From: Salinicola sp.
Lineage (GTDB): Bacteria; Pseudomonadota; Gammaproteobacteria; Pseudomonadales; Halomonadaceae
NCBI GenBank assembly: GCA_002695065.1
Contig: NZNW01000111.1
Coordinates: 1-46,987 of the forward strand
Direction of reading: 5' to 3'
Length of the DNA: 46,987 bases
Shown here: positions 32,606-40,426 of the stretch, piece after piece
How the letters are laid out: each line of letters opens with the position of its first letter
How positions within the stretch are numbered: position 1 is the stretch's first letter
Notes under the pieces: generated by a model
What the model was told of the DNA's origin: nothing
Seen by the model: only the letters and a program-made list of their open reading frames with translations
Database searches by the model: none
Translations under genes and position numbers: made by a program

Positions 32606-32624
32606 TTCTTCACTGTCTGTCGGC

Positions 32625-34010
32625 TTACTCGTAGTGCTGGCCGTAGCTGTCCGGCGCCAGATCCTCGAAGCGCGTGTACTTGCCGATGAAGGCCATGTGG
32701 ACGGTGCCTATGGGGCCGTTACGCTGCTTGCCGATGATCAGCTCGGCCAATCCCTTGTTGTCGGGGTTGTCGGAGTTGTAGACCTCGTCGCGATAGACGA
32801 AAGCGATGACATCGGCGTCCTGCTCGATGGCGCCGGATTCACGCAAGTCCGACATGACGGGGCGCTTGTTGGGTCGCTGCTCCAGCGAGCGGTTGAGCTG
32901 AGAGAGCGAAACCACCGGACAGTGGAACTCCTTGGCCACGCCCTTCAGTGAACGAGAGATCTCCGAGATCTCGGCGGTCCGGTTCTCGGAGAGTCCCGGC
33001 ACCTGCATCAGCTGTAGATAGTCGATCATCACCAGGCCGACATTGCCGTGCTCGCGGGCGATGCGGCGCACCCGCGACCGCAGTTCATTGGGCGACAGCG
33101 CCGGCGTATCGTCGATGAACAGCTGCCGATCCTTGAGCAGATTGACCGCCGAGGTCAATCGTGGCCAATCCTCGTCCTCGAGCTGGCCGGTACGCACCCG
33201 CGTCTGATCGATCCGCCCCAGAGACGAGAGCATGCGCAGCATCAGCGATTCCGCGGGCATCTCCATCGAGAACACGATGACCGGCTTGTCGTTGGAGACC
33301 ACCGCGTGCTCCACCAGGTTCATGGCGAAGGTGGTCTTGCCCATGGAGGGTCGGCCCGCGATGATCACCAGGTCCGAGGGCTGCAGGCCCGAGGTCATGT
33401 CGTCGAGATCGCGAAAACCGGTCGAGATCCCGGTCATCTGCCCCTTCATGTTGAACAGCTCGTCGATCCGGTCGACCGCCTTGGTCAGCAGGTCGCTCAT
33501 GCCGATCGGCCCGCCGAACTTGGGCCGGGACTCGCTGATCTGGAACACCAGCCGCTCGGCCTCGTTGACCAGCTCGTCCGGCGGCCGCCCTTCCGGGGAG
33601 TAGGCGCTGTCGGCGATCTGACGTGAGGCCTGGATCAGTTTTCGCAGCGTCGCCCGCTCGCGGACGATATCGGCGTAGGCGCGAATGTTGCTGGCCGACG
33701 GCGTGTTGCGTGCCAGCTCCGCCAGATAAGCGAGCCCTCCCACGCTCTCGAGCTGATCGCGACGCTCCAGCGCTTCCGACAGCGTGACGACATCGAGTGG
33801 ATGCGCACTCTCGGCCAGTTCCGCCATCGCATTGAATGCCAGGCGATGCTCGTGGCGATAGAAGTCGTCCGCGACCAGGCGCTCCGACACCGTATCCCAG
33901 CTGCTGTTGTCGAGCATCAGCCCGCCCAGCACCGACTGCTCCGCCTCCAGCGAGTGCGGCGGCATCTTCAGTTGTGCGGTTTCGTGATCATTGTCGACGC
34001 GTTGATTCAT
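32625..34010 (-). CDS. dnaB: Replicative DNA helicase
   Basis: Hexameric 5'-3' helicase of the replisome. The N-terminal DnaG-interacting domain (PHSLEAEQSVLGGLMLD, residues 18-34) is joined by a linker to the RecA-like domain. That domain has Walker A GRPSMGKTTFAM (219-230), VFSMEMP, LVMIDYLQLM (Walker B) and SQLNRSLEQRPNKRPVMSDLRESGAIEQDAD. Its 461 residues fit the family. rplI lies upstream but is closed off by a strong terminator, so dnaB needs its own promoter (a TAGAAT-like -10 is present). No intein interrupts it. Confidence 0.97.
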   Translation of the reverse strand: MNQRVDNDHETAQLKMPPHSLEAEQSVLGGLMLDNSSWDTVSERLVADDFYRHEHRLAFNAMAELAESAHPLDVVTLSEALERRDQLESVGGLAYLAELARNTPSASNIRAYADIVRERATLRKLIQASRQIADSAYSPEGRPPDELVNEAERLVFQISESRPKFGGPIGMSDLLTKAVDRIDELFNMKGQMTGISTGFRDLDDMTSGLQPSDLVIIAGRPSMGKTTFAMNLVEHAVVSNDKPVIVFSMEMPAESLMLRMLSSLGRIDQTRVRTGQLEDEDWPRLTSAVNLLKDRQLFIDDTPALSPNELRSRVRRIAREHGNVGLVMIDYLQLMQVPGLSENRTAEISEISRSLKGVAKEFHCPVVSLSQLNRSLEQRPNKRPVMSDLRESGAIEQDADVIAFVYRDEVYNSDNPDNKGLAELIIGKQRNGPIGTVHMAFIGKYTRFEDLAPDSYGQHYE

Positions 34011-34064
34011 GCTTGGCGTTCATCCCGTGTCGCGCGCAGAACACGCTGCAAATGTCTGGCGCTC

Positions 34065-34070
34065 ATTCTA
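34065..34070 (-). promoter_or_regulatory. Possible -10 element for dnaB
   Basis: On the minus strand the sequence is TAGAAT, 54 bp upstream of the dnaB start and just downstream of the rplI terminator. The -35 region is GC-rich and does not match TTGACA. Confidence 0.3.
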
Positions 34071-34109
34071 CCCAGTCGGCAGCCGCCATCGCCACGCCTC
34101 CCGGCCATG

Positions 34110-34142
34110 AAAAAGGCACGCAGGGCGTGAACCCTGCGTGCC
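34110..34142 (-). terminator. Rho-independent terminator of the rpsF-rplI operon
   Basis: A perfect 11-bp stem (34115-34125 with 34132-34142) with a 6-nt loop, followed on the minus strand by five Ts (complement of 34110-34114). It begins 38 bp after the rplI stop. Confidence 0.92.
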
Positions 34143-34179
34143 TTCGGCCAGACGTCTCGGCGACGACGATGGTCGAGAT

Positions 34180-34626
34180 TTACTCGGCCACCACCACCAC
34201 GCGGACGCTGGAAGTGACTTCGGCATGCAACTGCAGCGCGATGTCATACTCGCCGGTCTGGCGAAGCGGGCCTTCCGGCATGCGAACTTCGCTCTTGGCG
34301 ACTTCGATGCCGGCCTGGGCCATGGCTTCGGCCAGATCGCGCGGGCCGATGGAACCGAACAGCTTGCCTTCCTCGCCCGCTTTCGCGACCAGAGACAGTT
34401 CGATTTCGGCGAGCTGTGCCGCGCGGGTCTCGGCCTGGGCCTTGCGCTCGGCAGCCTGGGCTTCGAGCTCGGCGCGCTGCGCTTCGAACGCTTCGACGTT
34501 GTCTTTGGTTGCCGGCACGGCCAAGCCGTAGGGAACCAGGTAATTACGGCCGTATCCGGGCTTGACGGTGACCTTGTCACCCAGGTCGCCCAGCTTGCCG
34601 ATGTTATCGAGCAGAATGACTTCCAT
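34180..34626 (-). CDS. rplI: 50S ribosomal protein L9
   Basis: A 148-residue L9 binding 23S rRNA domain V. The N-terminal motif [32 protein letters not shown] is diagnostic (landmark only), followed by the long connecting helix rich in Ala/Glu (about 40-75) and the C-terminal domain ([30 protein letters not shown]). The start at 34626 is set by homology and GAGAGG. It follows the DUF2232 gene by 16 bp and ends the operon. Confidence 0.97.
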   Translation of the reverse strand: MEVILLDNIGKLGDLGDKVTVKPGYGRNYLVPYGLAVPATKDNVEAFEAQRAELEAQAAERKAQAETRAAQLAEIELSLVAKAGEEGKLFGSIGPRDLAEAMAQAGIEVAKSEVRMPEGPLRQTGEYDIALQLHAEVTSSVRVVVVAE

Positions 34627-34642
34627 TCTCGTGAACCTCTCG

Positions 34643-35494
34643 TCAATCACTGCGTGTCAGACGACCGCGAAAATCCGCGAAGGTATCTACCAACGCCAAC
34701 AGCAGTACAATCAGAATCGTGGGCCAGGTGGTCAACAGCAAGGCATAAAAGCCTACCAGCCAGAACCCGCTCATTCCCTTCAAACCAATAAACCCATGAA
34801 CCAGTGCCACACCGGCGACCAGCAACGGAACCCAGGCCAGCAGGCTGGCGGCGGGAACGGCCAGTACCATGCCCAGCGCCATCAGCCCGACCAGCAGCAG
34901 GAGCTGCTTGCGCGACAGTTTCAGTGCATGAAACTCTTCGCGAAACCCTCCGGGGTTGTAAAGCCCCGCCTGCCAGCTGCGAGCCAGCGCCAGGCAGGCG
35001 ATCCCGGCGAGCAGCACGACCAGGCCGGTCGCCCCGCCGATCACCAGCGTCGCCATCAACTCGGTATCGACGCCCTGCGCCGATAGCTGGTCGAGCATGC
35101 TGGCGACCTCCGACGAGCTCTGCCGCAGCTCCGCCAGCAGTGGCGCGGTCCCTCCGGCCGGCACGAAGATGCCAAGCTGCACCAGCGCCATGCAAACCAC
35201 GCTGCCGACGATGAGCGCTTCGGACCAGCGCATGCGTGAACGCAGCACCGTCGCCATCAACGTCACCAGCAGGATGCTGGCCAGCGGGACCGAGTCACCC
35301 TGCATCCACCACCAGCCGGCGGGAAGGGCTGCGGCCAGCAGCACCGGCGCCGCCGTGGTCATGCCCCGGCGCAGGGTAACCAGCCCGGCGACTGCGGCAC
35401 TGAACCAGAACAGCCACGGCACCAACGCTGTCAGTGCGGCCGCCGCTATCGCTTGTGGCGTACCGCGCATGATCCAACGTGCCAGTGCCAGCAT
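34643..35494 (-). CDS. DUF2232 (YybS-like) inner-membrane protein
   Basis: A 283-residue protein with about eight predicted membrane segments (for example [77 protein letters not shown]). Position between rpsR and rplI is the same as in Pseudomonas. Function is unknown; the fold is similar to S-component-like transporters by family opinion. Start at 35494 is 45 bp downstream of rpsR. Translation probably continues into rplI 16 bp later. Confidence 0.85.
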   Translation of the reverse strand: MLALARWIMRGTPQAIAAAALTALVPWLFWFSAAVAGLVTLRRGMTTAAPVLLAAALPAGWWWMQGDSVPLASILLVTLMATVLRSRMRWSEALIVGSVVCMALVQLGIFVPAGGTAPLLAELRQSSSEVASMLDQLSAQGVDTELMATLVIGGATGLVVLLAGIACLALARSWQAGLYNPGGFREEFHALKLSRKQLLLLVGLMALGMVLAVPAASLLAWVPLLVAGVALVHGFIGLKGMSGFWLVGFYALLLTTWPTILIVLLLALVDTFADFRGRLTRSD

Positions 35495-35539
35495 GATGCC
35501 TCGCTATGGATTACCGATCGTGGACTACCGGATCAGGGT

Positions 35540-35767
35540 TTACTGGTGGCTGTCGGAGTACGGCAGCAGCGCCAGGTAACGCGCCCGCTTGATCGCGGTA
35601 GACAGTTGACGCTGGTAGCGCGCCTGAGTACCGGTAATACGGCTCGGGACGATCTTGCCAGTTTCAGTGACGTAGGCTTTCAGCGTATCGATGTCTTTGT
35701 AATCGATGTACTTCACGCCTTCGGCGGTGAAGCGGCAGAATTTACGGCGACGGAAAAAACGTGCCAT
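35540..35767 (-). CDS. rpsR: 30S ribosomal protein S18
   Basis: A 75-residue protein of the 30S platform that pairs with S6. The sequence [19 protein letters not shown] and [20 protein letters not shown], then the C-terminal [14 protein letters not shown]-like end (here [19 protein letters not shown]) are typical. Its single cysteine is at residue 11. It lies 26 bp after rpsF with a good GGAGAG ribosome site. Confidence 0.98.
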   Translation of the reverse strand: MARFFRRRKFCRFTAEGVKYIDYKDIDTLKAYVTETGKIVPSRITGTQARYQRQLSTAIKRARYLALLPYSDSHQ

Positions 35768-35793
35768 GAGAGTCTCTCCTTAGCGAAATCGAA

Positions 35794-36213
35794 TCAGTTG
35801 GTTTCGGCGGTGGTTTCGGAACGCTCGGGGCGCTCTGAACGCTCACGATCGCCACGCTCGGAGGGCTTGTCGTCACGGCGACGGCTCTTCTCTTCAGCCG
35901 GCTTCATCATCGGCGAGGCTTCGGTAACGGCCTCTTTGTTGCGCACGATCATGCTGCGGATGATGGCATCGTTGAAGCGGAAGATGTTCTCGATCTCGTC
36001 GAGGGTCTCGCCGCTGCATTCGATGTTCATCAGCACGTAGTGTGCCTTGTGGATCTTGTTGATCGGGTAGGCCAGGTGGCGACGGCCCCAATCCTCGAGA
36101 CGATGCACGGTACCGCCGTTCTCGGTCACGAGGCTGGTGTAGCGCTCGACCATGGCCGGAACCTGCTCGCTCTGGTCCGGGTGGACCATAAACACGATTT
36201 CATAATGACGCAT
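35794..36213 (-). CDS. rpsF: 30S ribosomal protein S6 with charged C-terminal tail
   Basis: 139 residues. The S6 fold spans about 1-100 ([70 protein letters not shown]). The remaining ~35 residues form a low-complexity tail rich in Ser, Arg, Glu and Asp. E. coli S6 carries a tail to which RimK adds glutamates; here the tail does not end in Glu-Glu but in an acidic-polar stretch. It opens the rpsF-rpsR-DUF2232-rplI operon. AAGGAG precedes the ATG. Confidence 0.97.
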   Translation of the reverse strand: MRHYEIVFMVHPDQSEQVPAMVERYTSLVTENGGTVHRLEDWGRRHLAYPINKIHKAHYVLMNIECSGETLDEIENIFRFNDAIIRSMIVRNKEAVTEASPMMKPAEEKSRRRDDKPSERGDRERSERPERSETTAETN

Positions 36214-36297
36214 GTTAGCTCCTTGCGGTTTGGCAGCTTCCGCGCGGCGACACTCCTTAAGAGATGACCACCACGAGAAGCAAGGAGTCGATACCGG

Positions 36298-36322
36298 GTG
36301 AACGGCACAGTGCTCCGTTCAC
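36298..36322 (-). terminator. Hairpin between rlmB and rpsF
   Basis: An 8-bp perfect stem (36298-36305 with 36315-36322) with a 9-nt loop lies in the rpsF leader, about 85 bp before the start codon and downstream of the putative promoter. With no T-run it could be a leader-RNA structure rather than a terminator. Whether it is related to the S6:S18-binding leader motif known in many bacteria cannot be decided by eye. Confidence 0.35.
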
Positions 36323-36415
36323 GACCCCGGATATTCAGACCAATTGGCGATTCGCCCGGACGAGCCCGAGCGGGAGTCGCGTTCCATGAGCATAGCCTGC
36401 CCACAGAACCGCGCA

Positions 36416-36444
36416 ATTGTAGAGGCCAAGCCCTGTCAGCGCAA
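36416..36444 (-). promoter_or_regulatory. Sigma70 promoter for the rpsF operon
   Basis: On the minus strand TTGCGC and TACAAT are separated by 17 bp. It sits just after the rlmB stop codon, about 200 bp upstream of rpsF, leaving a long leader that contains a hairpin. A second weaker candidate, TTGCGC-N16-TATGCT, starts inside it. Confidence 0.6.
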
Positions 36445-36446
36445 GT

Positions 36447-37244
36447 TCAACCGGCAACGCGCCCTGCCCGCTGGCGTACCGCCTCGAACAGACAGATGCC
36501 GGTGGCGACCGAGACATTGAGACTGGAGACACCGCCCTGCATCGGCAGCTTGACCAGCCCATCACAGGCCTCGCGAGTCAGACGGCGCATCCCCTTGCCC
36601 TCGGCGCCCATCACCAGGGCACAGGGCACGGTGAAATCGGCGTCGTAGAGGAGCGAATCCGCTTCACCGGCGGTACCGGTGATCCAGACGCCCTGCTGCT
36701 TGAGCTTCTCCATGCAACGGGCGAGATTGGTGACCTGGAACACCGGCACCAGCTCCGCCGCCCCGCAGGCCACTTTGCGCACCGTCGCATTGAGCGGCGC
36801 CGACTTGTCCTTGGGCACGATCACGCCATTGACCCCGGCAGCGTCGGCGCTGCGCAGGCAGGCGCCCAGATTGTGGGGGTCGGTGACGCCGTCCAGAATC
36901 AGCAGCAGTGGCGGCGGGCCGGCCTGCCACTGCTCGAGCCGCCACCACAGGGTCGTTTCGCTCTCGGCGATCAGCGGCTCGCAAAAACCGATCACGCCCT
37001 GATGAGACGCTTGATGGGAGACCCCGTCGAGCACCTCACGCGCCATTCGCCTCAGTTCGCAACCCGTCGCGTGGGCCTGTTGCAGCAGAGCCTCCAGGCG
37101 CTGCTCGGCATGGCCTTGCTGAACCCACAGCACTTTCGGCGGCTGGCCGCGTTCGAACAGCGCACGAACGGCGTGGACGCCGTAGACGGGCTCCAGCCCG
37201 TCCGGCATGCGAGGCAGATCGCGCGGTTTCGCGGGACGACTCAT
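36447..37244 (-). CDS. rlmB: 23S rRNA (guanosine2251-2'-O)-methyltransferase RlmB
   Basis: SPOUT (TrmH-type) methyltransferase for Gm2251. The N-terminal substrate-binding domain (EPVYGVHAVRALFERG) is followed by SPOUT motifs: motif 1 DPHNLGACLRSADAAGV, motif 2 VMGAEGKGMRRLT and motif 3 LNVSVATGICLFEAVRQR. 265 residues from the ATG at 37244; a second ATG 12 codons later is an alternative, and neither has a strong ribosome site. The frame is open upstream into rnr but that part is antisense-like. It follows rnr by 40 bp, the usual rnr-rlmB pair. Confidence 0.95.
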   Translation of the reverse strand: MSRPAKPRDLPRMPDGLEPVYGVHAVRALFERGQPPKVLWVQQGHAEQRLEALLQQAHATGCELRRMAREVLDGVSHQASHQGVIGFCEPLIAESETTLWWRLEQWQAGPPPLLLILDGVTDPHNLGACLRSADAAGVNGVIVPKDKSAPLNATVRKVACGAAELVPVFQVTNLARCMEKLKQQGVWITGTAGEADSLLYDADFTVPCALVMGAEGKGMRRLTREACDGLVKLPMQGGVSSLNVSVATGICLFEAVRQRAGRVAG

Positions 37245-37284
37245 CTCGGGTGGCGCCTGCTGGACGGCTGGCCGACGGCCGCCG

Positions 37285-39720
37285 TCATCGCTTGCCACCG
37301 CGTTGACGCGGGCCGCGGGAACGACGCTTGCCGCCCTCGTCGTTGCTCCCCGCTGCCCCCTGGCGCTCACGCTTGCCGGGGCGACTCTTGCGTGACGAGG
37401 GCTTCTTGGCGGGCGCGTCAGCAGTGGGAGCATCGCCGCCGGGCTTTTGGCCACGTGGCGTGCGACGGTGGCGCGGCGCCGCATCGGCGAGATCGAAATC
37501 GATCTTGCGGTCATCGAGATCGACCCGGGCGATGCGCACGGTGACGCCATCTCCCAGGCGATAGGCGACGCCGCTGCGCTCGCCCTTGAGACGGTGTTTT
37601 TCCGCTTCGTAGTGATAGTAGTCGGACGGCAGCGAGGTCACGTGCACCAAGCCTTCCACGTAGACGTCGTCGAGGCGCACGAAGATCCCGAACTGGGTCA
37701 CCGAGGCGATGGTGCCTTCGTAGACCTCGCCCACCTTGTCGGAGAGGAACTCGCACTTCAGCCAGTCGGTGACGTCACGCGTGGCGTCGTCGGCGCGACG
37801 CTCGGTCATCGAGCAGTGCTCGCCCAGCTCGACCATCTGTTCGAAGGTATACGGGCACCAGATCGAGGGTTTCTCGACCGGCGCCCCCTCCGCGCGCTGC
37901 ACGGTCTGGGTCTGGCGCGGGCCGCGAATGACCGACCGTATCGCGCGATGCACCAGCAGGTCGGGATAGCGGCGAATCGGCGACGTGAAATGCGCGTACG
38001 CCTGATAAGCGAGGCCGAAGTGTCCGTCGTTCTGCGGCGAATAGACCGCCTGGCTCATCGAGCGCAGCATGACGGTCTGGATGATATCGAAGTCCGGGCG
38101 CCCCTGAATCGCCTCGCGCAACGCCTGGTAGTCCTTCGGCGACGGTTCGTCACCGCCCCCCAGCGTCAGCCCCAGCTCACCCAGGAATACGCGCAGATTT
38201 TCCAGCCGCTCGGGTGCCGGCGACTGGTGGACGCGATAGAGCGCGGGCAGGTCGTGCTTGTCGAGGAAGCGCGCCGTGGCGACGTTGGCCGCCAGCATGC
38301 ACTCCTCGACCAGCTTGTGGGCGTCGTTGCGCGTGCGCGGCACGATCTTCTCGATCTTGCGCTCGTCGTTGAAGACGATCTGCGTCTCGGTGGTCTCGAA
38401 GTCGATCGCCCCGCGCGCCTCGCGGGCCTGGCGCAGCACCTTGTAGAGCGCGTGCAGATTCTCCAGCGATGGCACCAGCTCGCGGTAGTGCTCGCGAAGT
38501 GCTGCCCCTTCGTCGCTGTCCGGCTCCTCCAGCATCGCGCCGACCTGGTTGTAGGTCAGCCGGGCATGGGACTGAATCACCGCCTCGTAGAACTTGTAGC
38601 GGCTGATGGTGCCGTTCTGGGAGATGTTCATCTCGCAGACCATGGTCAGGCGGTCGACGTGCGGGTTGAGGGAGCAGAGCCCGTTGGAGAGCAGCTCCGG
38701 CAGCATCGGCACGACCTGCCCAGGGAAATAGACGGAATTGCCGCGGATGTAGCCCTCGTTGTCGAGGGCACTGCCGCCGCGAACGTAGTGGGAGACGTCG
38801 GCGATCGCCACGACCAGCTTCCAGCTCCCGGACTTGGTCTTCCAGGCGCAGACGGCGTCGTCGAAATCCTTGGCATCCTCACCGTCGATGGTCACCAGCG
38901 GCATCTCGCGGAGATCGATTCGCGCCGCCTTGTCCTCCTCCTTCACCTCGGCGGACATGCCGGCGATCTGCTCGTCCACTTCCGGCGGAAACTCAGCGGG
39001 AATATCGTGGGAGCGAATCGCGATGTCGATCTCGAGCCCGGGGTCCATCCGCTCCCCCAGAATCTCCACCACTTCACCCACCGGCTGCTTGCGGGTCTCC
39101 GGCTGCTGGGTGATGTGGACGGAAACGATCTGGCCGTCTTTCGCGCCACCGCTGACGCTGTGGGGAATGATCACTTCCTGGCTGATCCGCGAGTTCTCGG
39201 GGATCAGCACCGCGAATTCGGAACTGTTCTGGCGAAACACGCCGACCAGCGTCTGGGTGTTGCGGGCCAGCACCTCGGCGATGGTGCCCTCGGCGCGACC
39301 TCGACGATCCTTGCCGCTGACGCGAGCCAGCACCACGTCGCCGTCGAACACGCGGCGCATCTGGCGCGGCGGCAGCACCAGGTCGGGCTTGACGCCATCG
39401 TGCCGAATCAGGAAGCCCATGCCGTCACGGTGCCCCTGAACGCGCCCCTTGATCAGATCGAGCTTGTCGATCAGAGCATAGGCGCCTCTGCGATCCTTGA
39501 GGATCTGGCCGTCACGCTCCATCGCCGCCAGCCTGCGACGCACGGCTTCCAGCTGGTTGTCGTCCTCGAGCCCCAGCATCTCACTCATGTCTTCGTGAGT
39601 GATCGGCTTGCCGTAGCTCTCCAGCCGCGCCAGCAGATACTCGCGACTGGGTACGGGATTGTCATATTTTTCCGTTTCACGAGCCGCGTGCGGATCGTCA
39701 TCCAACGTCCAATGAGTCAT
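37285..39720 (-). CDS. rnr: Ribonuclease R
   Basis: A processive 3'-5' exoribonuclease that degrades structured RNA, acts on rRNA fragments and in trans-translation. 811 residues. Domain order: an N-terminal winged-helix part, cold-shock domains (about 70-230), the RNB catalytic domain (DAKDFDDAVCAW, LVVAIADVSHYVRGGSALD, YFPGQVVPMLPELLSNGLCSL as landmarks), HFTSPIRRYPDLLVHRAI, an S1 domain (about 650-730, VGEYEGTIASVTQFGIFVRL-like) and a basic Lys/Arg/Gly-rich tail. A good promoter lies upstream. tRNA-Leu genes are divergent from it. Confidence 0.96.
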   Translation of the reverse strand: MTHWTLDDDPHAARETEKYDNPVPSREYLLARLESYGKPITHEDMSEMLGLEDDNQLEAVRRRLAAMERDGQILKDRRGAYALIDKLDLIKGRVQGHRDGMGFLIRHDGVKPDLVLPPRQMRRVFDGDVVLARVSGKDRRGRAEGTIAEVLARNTQTLVGVFRQNSSEFAVLIPENSRISQEVIIPHSVSGGAKDGQIVSVHITQQPETRKQPVGEVVEILGERMDPGLEIDIAIRSHDIPAEFPPEVDEQIAGMSAEVKEEDKAARIDLREMPLVTIDGEDAKDFDDAVCAWKTKSGSWKLVVAIADVSHYVRGGSALDNEGYIRGNSVYFPGQVVPMLPELLSNGLCSLNPHVDRLTMVCEMNISQNGTISRYKFYEAVIQSHARLTYNQVGAMLEEPDSDEGAALREHYRELVPSLENLHALYKVLRQAREARGAIDFETTETQIVFNDERKIEKIVPRTRNDAHKLVEECMLAANVATARFLDKHDLPALYRVHQSPAPERLENLRVFLGELGLTLGGGDEPSPKDYQALREAIQGRPDFDIIQTVMLRSMSQAVYSPQNDGHFGLAYQAYAHFTSPIRRYPDLLVHRAIRSVIRGPRQTQTVQRAEGAPVEKPSIWCPYTFEQMVELGEHCSMTERRADDATRDVTDWLKCEFLSDKVGEVYEGTIASVTQFGIFVRLDDVYVEGLVHVTSLPSDYYHYEAEKHRLKGERSGVAYRLGDGVTVRIARVDLDDRKIDFDLADAAPRHRRTPRGQKPGGDAPTADAPAKKPSSRKSRPGKRERQGAAGSNDEGGKRRSRGPRQRGGKR

Positions 39721-39821
39721 GCAACCATCGTCCTTGCGTTGAGCCTGCTGGGCTTGGGTTGTAGAGAGAATTCACGCGGCGGGCGGCCTGAGCCGTTCAA
39801 TCTTTTTGGATTCATTCGCCA

Positions 39822-39850
39822 AGTATAGCGGTCACGCCAGCCCGACCCAA
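39822..39850 (-). promoter_or_regulatory. Sigma70 promoter for rnr-rlmB
   Basis: On the minus strand TTGGGT and TATACT are separated by 17 bp, about 100 bp upstream of the rnr start. The rest of the 270-bp gap (39721-39990) holds no gene that I can support. Confidence 0.6.
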
Positions 39851-39949
39851 CCATGTGCTGCCAAACAGCCTCGATTGCTGTCGGTGAACGGGTAGCGAAA
39901 CAGGGCCGACATGCGGTTCGAAGCACCCGCAAACCTTGCTACGGGAGGC

Positions 39950-39977
39950 TTGCATTCGGATGCAAAATCGGTATTAT
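39950..39977 (+). promoter_or_regulatory. tRNA-Leu array promoter with overlapping palindrome
   Basis: TTGCAT (39950-39955) and TATTAT (39972-39977) are 16 bp apart, and the first tRNA starts 14 bp after the -10. The -35 is the left arm of a perfect 6-4-6 palindrome (39950-39965, TTGCAT and ATGCAA). A GC-rich stretch follows the -10, as in stringently controlled stable-RNA promoters. Confidence 0.65.
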
Positions 39978-39990
39978 GCATCGCGCCTTG

Positions 39991-40077
39991 GCCCAGATGG
40001 CGGAATTGGTAGACGCGCTAGCTTCAGGTGCTAGTGTCCTTACGGACGTGGAGGTTCAAGTCCTCTTCTGGGCACCA
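39991..40077 (+). tRNA. tRNA-Leu (anticodon CAG), copy 1
   Basis: An 87-nt type II tRNA with encoded CCA. The acceptor GCCCAGA pairs with TCTGGGC before A-CCA. The D-arm GGCGGAATTGGTAGACGC, anticodon loop TTCAGGT on the stem CTAGC/GCTAG, and a variable arm with a GTCC/GGAC stem are clear. CAG reads the CUG leucine codon, the most used in such GC-rich genomes. It is the first of a tandem set of three. Confidence 0.97.
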
Positions 40078-40119
40078 TCGCTTGCGGCGATGGTCGTTTC
40101 GAACGCACAAGGCCGGTAA

Positions 40120-40206
40120 GCCCGGATGGCGGAATTGGTAGACGCGCTAGCTTCAGGTGCTAGTATCCTTACGGATGTGGAGGTTCAAGTCCTCTTCCGG
40201 GCACCA
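40120..40206 (+). tRNA. tRNA-Leu (anticodon CAG), copy 2
   Basis: 87 nt with encoded CCA; acceptor GCCCGGA pairs with TCCGGGC. Anticodon and loop are identical to copy 1. The variable-arm stem is ATCC/GGAT rather than GTCC/GGAC, a compensated pair change. It follows copy 1 by 42 bp. Confidence 0.97.
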
Positions 40207-40208
40207 TT

Positions 40209-40233
40209 CCAGAGGAGTTTTCCAGACTCCTGG
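40209..40233 (+). other. Hairpin between tRNA-Leu copies 2 and 3
   Basis: A 6-bp stem (40213-40218 with 40226-40231), extended by two GC pairs across a bulge, lies in the 47-bp spacer. It begins 3 nt after the CCA of copy 2. It may help processing of the polycistronic precursor; the four Ts in its loop region make it a poor terminator. Confidence 0.4.
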
Positions 40234-40245
40234 CAGCACCCGATA

Positions 40246-40349
40246 CATGACACGCCCAGGTGGCGGAATTGGTAGACGCGCTAGCTTCAGGTGCTAGTAT
40301 CCTTACGGATGTGGAGGTTCAAGTCCTCTCCTGGGCACCACGTGTCATG
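40246..40349 (+). other. 9-bp inverted repeat flanking tRNA-Leu copy 3
   Basis: CATGACACG (40246-40254, whose last base is the first tRNA base) and CGTGTCATG (40341-40349, right after CCA) are perfect inverted complements. In the precursor RNA they would pair and extend the acceptor stem. This is not seen around copies 1 and 2. Confidence 0.6.
40254..40340 (+). tRNA. tRNA-Leu (anticodon CAG), copy 3
   Basis: 87 nt with encoded CCA; acceptor GCCCAGG pairs with CCTGGGC. Variable arm as in copy 2, anticodon CAG. It ends the array; the nuclease gene converges on it 87 bp later. Confidence 0.97.
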
Positions 40350-40426
40350 ATCGCTTTCCTCTTGCTGCATCACTCGCAACACTCCCCGCAAGACACTTTT
40401 TCAGCGCAAGCCGGATACAGCCTCGC

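Noticed and set aside
37447-39828. Plus-strand open frame of 793 codons opposite rnr
   Set aside because: Shadow of RNase R, whose catalytic motifs are intact on the minus strand.
39991-40340. tRNA-Leu array as an integration site for a mobile element
   Set aside because: No integrase, no truncated tRNA copy and no foreign-looking genes on either side; all three tRNAs are complete.
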